NCBI RefSeq assembly: GCF_910592395.1 | Contig: NC_088311.1 | Location: 23,220,646 to 23,284,645, forward strand | Direction: 5' to 3' | DNA: 64,000 nt | From: Lineus longissimus | Taxonomy: Eukaryota; Nemertea; Pilidiophora; Heteronemertea; Lineidae | Shown here: positions 56,301-64,000 of the stretch, piece by piece | How the letters are laid out: each line of letters starts with the position of its first letter | Numbering within the stretch: the first letter of the stretch is position 1 | The notes under the pieces: generated by a model | Told to the model about the DNA's origin: nothing | What the model saw: the letters and a program-made list of their open reading frames with translations, nothing else | Database searches by the model: none | Program-made: the position numbers and the translations under genes

Positions 56301-57018
56301 AAAGTGGAATAGAAGTGGAACAGAGAGAATGATACATGTAGTTGTAAACAATACAGCATGGGTTTGGCATGTGGCCAACGATCAGCTGTTTCTACTTCAG
56401 AACTGTTTCTACGTCAGAAGAAGGAAAGGTTGGCGAGAGAAAGAAAAGGCTCATGGGCATCGTGAAGATGTGTGGTTATAAGTTTATTTCACAACAAAAA
56501 TGAAGGGAAGATCTCAGCCTATATGTTACATCCAGTTTTGACTAAATACATAACAATTAAGGATAAACAGGGTCAGGGAGAGGAAAATACCCGTCCCATC
56601 TTCAAAATTCAATTCTGAGTCGATGTTTTAAAATCTGATATAACACCAACGGGGCTTTTTTAGTGAAACGATCAATATAGTTAAAGAGAACGAAAAAGAA
56701 AAAGCCTCACATGTATTCTCTTATATTAATCATGTTTGTTAAGAAAGGAAATCCTTAAATTCTGCTAACAAGACGGTTGACGATGATGATTCCATGCTAA
56801 TTCCAGTAATCCAGTAAAATAATTAAGTGAGAGTAAAATGCAAATGATAACTATGAAACTATCCAGATCAAAAATCCAACGGCCAAAGGAAAACCACACA
56901 ATAAAATAATGTATAATCCAAAATTTGGAAATGAAATGTTGTCCCTCAAAATTGCTAATTTCTTACCTGCATTAGCAGCGGCCGCTAGTGCCAGGACCAC
57001 GGTTATTCGTAGGTCCAT
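29374..57018 (-). CDS. Apolipophorin/apoB-like large lipid transfer protein precursor
   Basis: Twenty-nine exons encode about 5,162 residues: 57018-56967, 54067-53907, 53105-52863, 52546-52394, 52091-51890, 50538-50283, 50142-49644, 49307-48729, 48383-48043, 47862-47680, 47443-47176, 46930-46765, 46505-46227, 45857-45620, 45267-45051, 44784-36886, 36637-36308, 35886-35718, 35300-35116, 34806-34529, 34252-33912, 33673-33420, 32945-32579, 32405-31644, 31422-31234, 30920-30463, 30206-29958, 29824-29708, 29427-29374. Signal peptide MDLRITVVLALAAAANA; vitellogenin-N lipid-transfer module to ~700; furin-like RGKR at ~702; then a 2,633-codon apoB-like repeat exon (~1280-3912), amphipathic helices (~4030-4550), VWD domain (~4555-4750, GLLGTYNNE), and a vWA-like domain (~4810-5020). 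Role (family knowledge): secreted lipid carrier of haemolymph or coelomic fluid. No phosvitin-like serine tract, so vitellogenin is unlikely. Confidence 0.9.
36886..44784 (-). CDS. Giant 7.9-kb exon of the lipoprotein gene (apoB-like repeats)
   Basis: One uninterrupted exon of 7,899 bases (2,633 codons), phase 0 at both ends (acceptor before GACGTG, donor after CCCAAG). It encodes a diverged repeat of roughly 45-60 residues with a recurring core TPF-(6-10)-(F/L)-x-(F/H)-x-H-x-G, then a strand, then a K-(K/T)-I-x-(A/G) strand; examples are TTPFEDFRQNHIEFTHAG and LNTPFKYAEDTYFEIEHL. This corresponds to the amphipathic beta-strand lipid-binding region of apoB and apolipophorin I. Part of the gene listed at 29374-57018. 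Confidence 0.88.
52713..52805 (+). repeat. Dispersed repeat copy (ACTCCGGAC family)
   Basis: CACTCCGGACATGGTGGATC followed by GGCCTCGTC matches 58234-58325 (CACTCCGGACGCAATGGACC then GGCCTCGTC), with a similar AATGAC/GATGACTAATGG tail. It lies in an intron of the lipoprotein gene. Class unknown. Confidence 0.5.
53332..53871. mobile_element. Foldback DNA element with 9-bp TSD, copy 1
   Basis: The 540-bp element starts GGCCGGGTCTATTTGGCAAG and ends GCTTGCCAAATAGTCACTTCC, forming imperfect terminal inverted repeats around CTATTTGGCAAGCC. A perfect 9-bp duplication TAAGTTATA flanks it (53323-53331 and 53872-53880). A 9-bp target duplication fits Mutator-like elements (inference). Its first ~160 bp and last ~70 bp match copy 2 at 57887-58129; the middle ~300 bp is extra. 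No transposase frame. It lies in intron 2 of the lipoprotein gene. Confidence 0.75.
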
Positions 57019-57099
57019 AGCTGTCCTCACGTGCTCAAATGGGTTGTTGAAGGCACGGGGCTGCTTTCAATCTAATTGACCTCTTAATCAACCGATTTG

Positions 57100-57106
57100 T
57101 TTTATA
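57100..57106 (-). promoter_or_regulatory. TATA box of the lipoprotein gene
   Basis: On the minus strand TATAAAA (within CAGTATAAAACAAATC) lies about 80 bp upstream of the start ATG at 57018. That leaves room for a transcription start ~30 bp downstream and a ~55-base 5' UTR in the first exon. Confidence 0.6.
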
Positions 57107-57629
57107 CTGGGTTGAAACGAGCGAAGTCCAATCATGCGCTCTTGAACTCTGGAAGTTTACGTCGATCCAACCAGATCTATCGCTGTGTCAGCATGTTGTT
57201 GCGCACTGAAGGTGGCGCCATCTAGTCTGGTCTTTCTCCATGGCCAAAAAGTGCTTTATTGGCTACTCTGACGATATCTGATGACGTATGTCAATAAAAG
57301 GTCTTTAACTTTTTGATTACAGAGTAGATTTCGTTCGAGATGTTGCTTTAGAAGCGTGAAATAAAGTAGTAAAAAATGACCACTAGATGTCTCTAGTGTG
57401 GGTGTTCAACAACAACACCCACAATAGGTCATATATCGTCATTTTGTGTAGAGCTGACTTCGCATGTTCTGAAATCCTTGTTCTTCAATTGACATTGTGA
57501 ACTCGAGATAAGGACACATATCTTATGTGAACTATTTCTTATTTCCAATCTGAGAAACGTGAAAAAGGCAGTGCACTTTAACCATGTAGAACAAAGGCAT
57601 GTATAGACGCCAATTTCAAGTTAGGTTGA

Positions 57630-57663
57630 CCATGGAGGTATTATTAAGACAATACCTCCATGG
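57630..57663. repeat. Perfect 13-bp inverted repeat (hairpin)
   Basis: CCATGGAGGTATT (57630-57642) and its exact reverse complement AATACCTCCATGG (57651-57663) are separated by an 8-base loop. It lies about 610 bp upstream of the lipoprotein start codon. The stem does not extend beyond 13 bp, which is short for a microRNA precursor. Confidence 0.6.
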
Positions 57664-57886
57664 GTTGACACAAACTTCATTGCCTACCTTTCCTTATTAT
57701 GACTCCATTTATGTAATTCTTGCATCTTATCAACAACTAGCACACACAGCATTTATTCAATCGAGAAAGATCTTATTGATTTTTTGATAATGCTGTTGTT
57801 TCGAAATATGAAGAACATTTCCTTGCGCCACAAAGTCGCAAATATTGATTAAAGGCATACAGGAATATATATATATACATATAATA

Positions 57887-58129
57887 GGCCGGGTCTATTT
57901 GGCAAGCCGCTCGCCGAACAGGCATCTTTTTTGTCCTGTTTGGAGAGCCGCTTGCCAAACAGCACTAAAAAGCCACCCTGTTCGGCCAGCCGGGCTTGCC
58001 AAACAGGTAAAAAATCTACCCTGTTTGGCGAGCTGGAGACTTTACTTTAATATTAATGAGTTCGGCTCTCCATTCAGGACAAGAAAAAGTCGCTGTTTGG
58101 TAAGCCGGGCTTGCCAAGTAGTCATTTCC
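57887..58129. mobile_element. Foldback DNA element with 9-bp TSD, copy 2
   Basis: The 243-bp element starts GGCCGGGTCTATTTGGCAAG and ends GCTTGCCAAGTAGTCATTTCC. The flanks CATATAATA (57878-57886) and TATATAATA (58130-58138) agree at 8 of 9 bases and differ from the flanks of copy 1, so this is an independent insertion. It is nearly identical to the outer parts of copy 1. Confidence 0.75.
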
Positions 58130-58233
58130 TATATAATATTAGATTACCGGAGACTGTTGGCATGGCCGTGCAGGGCGTTGCAATCTTAAAATTTTGTTTT
58201 CAGGTTGTTGAGAACGTATTAGCGTATATCTTA

Positions 58234-58325
58234 AGTACACTCCGGACGCAATGGACCGGCCTCGTCTACTCTCCTCCAAATATCTCATAGTAATGACGAA
58301 TAGACTGACTCAGGAGGTTCCTTAT
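58234..58325 (+). repeat. Dispersed repeat copy (ACTCCGGAC family), second copy
   Basis: Partner of 52713-52805; the shared core is CACTCCGGAC, then ATGGACCGGCCTCGTC-like sequence, then TCCTCC and AATGACGAATAGACTG. Confidence 0.45.
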
Positions 58326-59689
58326 TCTTAGGTGTGACCACGACAGTTTATCAAGCCAACAGTATGTGCTTATATCATTTTTCATTGTATCGATACCACG
58401 TGTAACATACCCTGTCCTATTTAATGTTTTTCAAGTCATTAATTTAGCCCATTAGAAACTTCTCGAAAGATGATAATAATATTGATAATCATGTTGAAAA
58501 AATAGTTGTCCTTGTGTTGATGACTTGACGCAAACCAGATAAAGACACTTCATACATTGATTTCAATCATTTGCAGCATTTGTCAGTCCCGAGGTGCCCT
58601 TAATTTTGAGGTTCTACTGTACATTAAAACCTGGCGGCCCTAGTTCGATCTGTGATTAATCAAAGCTTGGCCTCATACTGAACTTCCAGCGGTATTGCCT
58701 CCTACAGCCTCGTGTTGCCTGGAAGCTGAGCAATACACTGAGGGTCAAGATTGCTTGTCCGAAGCTGTAAAGGAATCATGGGGATCAGGGGAACGACGAA
58801 GAGCAATGTACGAAGGTCGGCGTCATCACGTCTCTGTGCTATATACGCGACGCTAGTAACCCATCCTTTACACTAATAGGCCCGGGGGCCGGGAGGAATT
58901 GGGGAAGTTGTTTTTAAATCGTAAATCAAAGTTTTACTGGTTTAACATTCGTAGCTCTTCGTGAGGCTGGCGAAACTTGTTTAATAGAACAACACGCGGC
59001 TCCAAATATATCTAAAATCATCTCTTTGTACGTGAAGGCATTATTGTCATGTATGCGGTCATCTTCAATTGAAATGTGTGGGTCATGTGATGTGATAGAT
59101 CATCTATAGGTCCTGGAGAACAAGGTCACTGGGCCAGCTTTCCCAATCACAACACCGAACAATATGCTGGTGATAATTGGCCAAAGGTACCAAGTCCTAG
59201 TTCACCACACAATCGAGGAAATGATTATTTTCAGGGTAAATTATCTAGAAAATTACCCCGGATCTCGATCAACGGTTGCTATCAAATTATGCTGATGTTG
59301 GCAAATGTTGTTGTCACATGTGCCTTCATCGAAACATAGGCATTTGGAGTGCAAGTGTACGCACGTATAGGCCTATATCGATAATCTTTGGACTGTCAGA
59401 GATGGTTTAATCAGTGTCTTCCAAATAATCTTTTATTTGAAAGACTCTGGTTAAATTGAATTTCGAACATTCTCAGTACTTCGGCCTATCTTCTTCTTCT
59501 CCTTCGATTGGTCCAGTCATGGGTCAGGAGTCCATCCCAGGATCCACACAACTTTCAGTTGCGCTCCGTCAGGTCACGTCTGAAAGGGACAACTTAAACA
59601 TGGGATTCACCTGGCCAGGAGGCCATAACTCTGCTTGCCACCACGCGCTGCCACCTTTTGTATCACACATTAAGTGCTGATCTCTCATA

Positions 59690-59880
59690 TAGGTTTTCGC
59701 CAATGACGCGGGGCAGTTCAGGAGGTGGCTTGTGAACTTCAGGCAGGCTTATGGTTACACCTCGTTCTGGTGCATTGTTTACTGCGTTTTCCATTAGCCT
59801 GTTTGGAGAAATCACGGTCCCATTTCTGTAGGAAAAACTAATATACCTCATGCCCAAGTTGTCCCTAAGTCGCATTTTGT
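59690..59880 (+). repeat. Dispersed repeat copy (AAATCACGG family)
   Basis: It shares TTCAGGCAGGC, GAGAAATCACGGTCCCAT and ATGCCCAAGTTGTCCCT with 60577-60740, and the last two blocks with 27775-27872. No open frame is conserved. Confidence 0.5.
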
Positions 59881-60576
59881 CGCCTCCCTTTTGTCTATAG
59901 GAGTCAGAGATCATTCAATTTTGAGCCTGTCTCCACTCACTGCGATCTTTCCTCTTCGGTAGTGACTTTACTTTTCCGTAGGGAATACAGACGATGGGGG
60001 TCGGGCTGACATTACACTCTTTTGAATCATTGCGCCAGATTCTGATGTTGAAAGAAATGTTGGTGAACCGGATAGAAAGGGTCATGAACGTGGTGTCGTA
60101 ACAACTGGATAATTGGGTGGCCTCGTGTACGGCCTGGAATGTTTTTCTTTAAACGAAGCTATCGTCGGATGAAGTGCATTGGCATTGGTGACCTCTACAT
60201 GCGCTTATCCCGTGAACGATTTTAAACTTCGGACACGACAACAATCCGGATATCAAAATCAAAGAAATGTTTGATCCGCAGGGCAAGTGATAATCGATCA
60301 CTCAAACCATTTGTCATTTTTGAAGAGGTCATTAGGTCGCGGTGTCACATCCATAAAACAATGCTACAAGATATCGTCTAACCAACATCAAAGGTTTTTG
60401 TGCCAATAACTTTACAGTCAGTGATTTGTCATTTGGAAGTTGATGTACAATGTCATCGGAATCTGAATAAATAGGTGCTGACAAAATAAAAATTAGCTAG
60501 AAGATTGGACTTTTTGCACAGCCTTTGAAATGTGGGGTCATTCAGCCCGATCCCATTGAATTTGACGTATAGCTTC

Positions 60577-60740
60577 CATCAAGTGTTTTCGAGGCGGTTT
60601 TGGACATGCACGGTTTACACTTTCAGGCAGGCCGATAGATGAATGATTTTAGAGAAATCGCGGCCCATCTGGAAGTTATTTTTTTGTGGAAAACCAACAT
60701 ATCTATTGTATGCCCAAGTTGTCCCTTTAAACCCAGATCC
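60577..60740 (+). repeat. Dispersed repeat copy (AAATCACGG family)
   Basis: It carries TTTCAGGCAGGCCGATAG, GAGAAATCGCGGCCCAT and ATGCCCAAGTTGTCCCTTTA in the same order as the copy at 59690-59880. Confidence 0.5.
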
Positions 60741-61063
60741 ACATGCAGTTGCATTCATTGTTTAAGTTACTGGACAGAACCGGAGGAATTCTCAGGTCAA
60801 ACCCGAGGCGCCTTAACAAGTCTAACTAAAACATCGATATGATATTTTGACTAACCCCGAATTTCTCCTTTCGGTATGTAAAGATAAAAATACTTTATTT
60901 GATCAATCTGTCCACAGTGTAATTTTGGAAAGCTTACAAGCTGTCTTCGGCATTTCATTGCGGCTAATGTAGAATTGTCGGTACGAACCGACGACAACAA
61001 CGAAAAATTCCTTCTAATTGTGTAAAAAATTATCTGTTAATTTTCATCGTTTTTACTGAAATC

Positions 61064-63994
61064 ATGTCGGTGACAAGGGTAGCTGTTGTACGTAAACTGA
61101 TCTTCTTATCATCTGAATGAATTCTGTGACCTAGCTAAAAACATAACTGTTTATTTTCCGTCTATAAAAACTAAGTTTAGTCTCAACTCAAGTCTGTCTG
61201 GAGCCTTGTCTGAGCCTTGTCTGGTTCTCTAAGGCGTAGCCGTAGCTTTGCCTTATATTGTATGATGCATGGCGCATTGCAGTGCAGCACAGCAATGCTC
61301 AATAATGCACTACAACTTTAACCCAAAATTAAAATACACAACTTGAACAAGAAAAAAAAGTAATTTGGCCTCAATAAGTATGTAGGCCCCTAGGCCCTAT
61401 ACTAGTACTCAGACTGCTGAAAACTTAGTTGATAAGTATCCAAATACCGGCCACCATCTTACTTTGAAGTGACTTCGAAGTAACAGTAACACTAGTTCGT
61501 TCCCGTCATGCATGACTGTACACTGTCACTTGTTTCTCTCTAGGTGACTGGGTCCAACAAAGGGGTTGGATTTGGAATTGTTGACACTTTGTGCAAGAAC
61601 CTTGGAAAGGATTGTGCTGTTTACCTTACAGGTATAGTTCCTATTTTGTCAGAATGATAGGACAATGATAGGTAATGTTGTGCTTTCGACTGGCGGGTGG
61701 ATTTTTGGGGATTAAGTCGCAGGCAAGTGAAAATAAGAGTCCTATAAGCCCCTACAGCCCTCCCCCTCGACTAGTAAACACACCCTATTACAACACATGT
61801 GAAAGAATATTCTTTTTTATTCATTTTCTTGTTGTCAGAGGAATTTTGTGTGAAAGTAAATACCGTCAATAGGGGATGGGAATGAATAAATCAGCAAGAG
61901 GGCGAGATTGGAGATTGGTACATGTATATCACGCTAGACTAGAGGGAGCTTATAAAATGTTCTGACTAAAAGGATTCTCTCAACATGTAATGTTCTTAAT
62001 TTCTTAAACCACCTGTGGTTCAAATGTTCTTCTTATTTCCTTTCACACAGCTCGTAGTGTTGCCCTGGGTGAGGAAGCTGTGAAGCAACTTGAAGCTCAG
62101 GGCTATCACCCAAAGTTCCACCAACTTGATATCTGCTCTGTGGAAAGTATCAATAAATTGGCCAGCTACCTGAAGGAGAAGTATGGTGGTCTTGATATCC
62201 TGGTCAATAATGCTGGAATTGCTTATAAGGTACGACACACAAGTCAAAGGAAATAACATCGGTCCCAAAACTGTGCATAAGAGGACAACTAATTTGACCC
62301 CCTAGCTCCTGCTGTAGTCCCACTTTGAATAAAATGCTCACACAAATTAAAACTATATTCCACATTGGTGAACACTGAGATATGAGCAACAGCAAAAAAC
62401 AGTACAGCAGCTCTCGACCTGGTGAGCCATGTCGCACTGTTCATCCTCTCCTTGTCATTTTCAGAATGCCTCCACTGCACCCGTTTCAGAGCAAGCTGAG
62501 GTCACCGTTAGGACTAACTTTACTGGAACCTTGGATACGTGCAAGGCGCTCTTTCCTTTGCTCCGTCCACATGCAAGGTATGGTTACCACACTGTTACTG
62601 AAATGTGCCTTTGTCAAGAGAGAATAGGACAGAATCTGGGGGGGGGATTCTCACTCAACCATCCACCCACTTACTGCTCTTAGTGTTAATTAATTCGGAG
62701 ATGGGGCTGAGCAAATCAACCACGATTCCTTGAAGGAAATTCTTCCCAAAACTGGTCAGTTGTACATGTTTCATATGAGGAAATGCGGAGTTGCTTACAT
62801 TAGCTATGGTGGGTAGGGTAATAAATAGTCTAATTCAGAAAGTGTTTTTGTGTATCATTCTTTCATATTGTGTATCCTTGCACCATGTTTGCAGAGTTGT
62901 CCACGTTTCTAGTTTATCATCGATGGTTGCCCTGAAAAACTGTTCCGATGAGTTGCGAAAAAAATTCACATCACCGATGACCATGGATGAACTTGTGGCC
63001 AAAATGAGCAGCTTTGTTCAGTAAGTGTAACTATTCAAAAGTGACGTTATACCATAATGTTCTTTAGGGTAATTCATATGTCAAGTATGGTCTCTACACA
63101 GGCTTTAAAGAAATGTTCTGATGAATTACGGAAGAAGTTCACTTCCCCGATGACCATGGATGAATTAGTTGCAGAAATGGCTAACTTCGTCCAGTGAGGA
63201 GAATTTGAAAATTGTGCTGCATTTGCTGCTTTCTGTTTTGCTGTTTTTATTAAAAGCACAAGTTTATTGATTTGAGAGCTGAGCTTTATGTGCTCCCCTG
63301 GTGCCTAAACTAACAATGTCAAGAAAGACTCATTGCCATCTGTGGTCATGAGGCTTACAATTTGCTGGTACAAGTAAATTCAATGGAGTGCAGTGGTGTT
63401 ATGAGTACTTCTGTGGAGGCCTATAGTAATGCCAGTTGTTGTAATGTGCTTTAAGCATTATATATTATCATATGTGCCATAGAAAATTTGTTCCTGATTC
63501 GGTTCTTGTTCCAGGGCAGCAAAGGATGGTCAGGTCGCTGAGAGAGGTTGGCCTTCATCAAATTATGGCACATCTAAACTGGGTGTGACTGTCATGGGTA
63601 GGATACAGCAGAGGGACTTTGACAATGATCCCAGGGAAGACATCATTGTAAATACTGTGAGTACATGGACACTGTCCAATAGGTGATGAATAAACACTTG
63701 CTAGTAAATGCTCTTTAATACTTAGATTATGTACAAAAGAGGCAAAATGAAAATTTGTTGCCTCGCCCGTTTATTGACACAGACAATCTAAAATTTCTAA
63801 AGTGGTCAACATGTATGAAGGTTTTTCTTTCCCGGTTTTACTAGTATTCAATGTATGAAGGTTTTTCTTTCCCGGTATTACTAGTATTCAATGTGTATTT
63901 CATCATAATGCTTTATCATTCCTTTTCCAGTGTTGTCCAGGTTACGTTATGACTGACATGAGCAGTGATAAAGGAACAAAGACTATCCAAGAAG
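61064..63994 (+). CDS. CBR1: CBR1-like carbonyl reductase (SDR), cut by the right edge
   Basis: Exons 61064-61087, 61544-61631, 62051-62229, 62465-62577, then one of 62895-63020 or 63068-63193, then 63515-63656 and 63931-63994. All have GT-AG borders and compatible phases; the last donor (gtgggt) is at the window end, so the C-terminal exon(s) are missing. The protein opens MSVTRVAVVTGSNKGVGFGI with the TGxxxGxG Rossmann motif. DILVNNAGIA carries the NNAG motif, VSS the catalytic serine, and NYGTSKLG the YxxxK catalytic pair; CCPGYVMTDM follows. This order and the ALK-CSDELRKKF insertion segment fit CBR1/CBR3-type monomeric NADPH-dependent carbonyl reductases, which are cytosolic and reduce quinones and other carbonyls (family knowledge). 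The duplicated exon pair is the odd feature. Confidence 0.9.
62895..63020 (+). CDS. CBR1-like alternative exon A (active-site serine)
   Basis: 126 bp, entered after two bases of a codon and left after two bases. With the preceding AG it encodes RVVHVSSLSSMVALKNC, then SDELRKKFTSPMTMDELVAK and MSSFVQ. It carries the catalytic serine segment (VSS). Acceptor tttgcag, donor gtaagt. Confidence 0.85.
63068..63193 (+). CDS. CBR1-like alternative exon B (active-site serine)
   Basis: Also 126 bp and in the same phase as exon A: acceptor ttctttag, donor gtgagg. It encodes RVIHMSSMVSTQALKKC, then SDELRKKFTSPMTMDELVAE and MANFVQ. The serine of MSS aligns with VSS of exon A. Within the last ~31 codons most differences from exon A are synonymous, a sign of selection on the protein. 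The 47-bp gap after exon A is too short for ordinary splicing of both exons into one mRNA. Confidence 0.78.
63811..63890 (+). repeat. Tandem duplication of a 40-bp unit
   Basis: The unit starting ATGTATGAAGGTTTTTCTTT occurs at 63811-63850 and 63851-63890 with a single visible mismatch. It lies in the intron before the last visible exon of the CBR1-like gene. Confidence 0.8.
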
Positions 63995-64000
63995 GTGGGT

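Larger units (their letters stand above)
58130..61063. other. Intergenic region upstream of the CBR1-like gene
   Basis: I find no coding exon. It contains a dispersed repeat (58234-58325), a GGTTCTACTGTA MITE terminus (58600-58621) and two copies of an unclassified repeat (59690-59880 and 60577-60740). The last few hundred bases must carry the promoter and 5' UTR of the reductase gene, but I see no clear core promoter motif. Confidence 0.5.

Noticed and set aside
29374-57018. Interpretation as vitellogenin
   Set aside because: No polyserine/phosvitin-like tract, while there is a long apoB-type beta repeat region and a furin-like site at the apolipophorin boundary.

Overview
The window is animal nuclear DNA. 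Genes are split by many short GT-AG introns, both strands carry genes, non-coding DNA is AT-rich, and SINEs, MITE-like elements and minisatellites are frequent. The gene set (apolipophorin/apolipoprotein-B-type lipoprotein precursor with a terminal VWD domain, ERCC6L2 with Tudor domain, a sperm-tail PG-repeat protein, a TRP-type channel, a carbonyl reductase) suggests a marine invertebrate bilaterian. The sequence does not settle the phylum.

Layout. 1-2760 holds no gene I can support. 2784-6444 (minus) is a ten-exon LEXM-like PG-rich-repeat gene. It lies head to head with ERCC6L2 (7939-23325, plus, 26 coding exons); the 1.5 kb between them holds a TTAA-flanked MITE and a minisatellite. One ERCC6L2 intron (15264-18426) contains a complete antisense gene (16203-17920) for a secreted LamG-like plus PAN/apple protein. 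25422-27272 (plus) is an intronless ankyrin/TRP-type channel. 29374-57018 (minus) is one large-lipid-transfer-protein gene of 29 exons and about 5,162 residues, including a single 7.9 kb exon (36886-44784). 57019-61063 is intergenic and repeat-rich. 61064 to the right edge (plus) is a CBR1-like carbonyl reductase cut off by the window.

The genes have no evident shared pathway: DNA repair, sperm/cilia structure, an ion channel, lipid transport and carbonyl reduction sit side by side, as is usual in animal genomes.

Most notable points: (1) the CBR1-like gene has two adjacent homologous 126-bp exons in the same phase, separated by 47 bp, which look like mutually exclusive exons; (2) ERCC6L2 has one in-frame TAA exactly at the variable residue of the Walker A motif, with everything else intact; (3) the lipoprotein has a 2,633-codon exon of apoB-like repeats and a vWA-like domain after the VWD whose MIDAS motif is lost; (4) a SEC-C-like cysteine motif sits inside the ERCC6L2 helicase region; (5) two related elements are flanked by different 9-bp target-site duplications. 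Exon borders were read by eye from splice signals and reading-frame phase, so single-base errors are possible.
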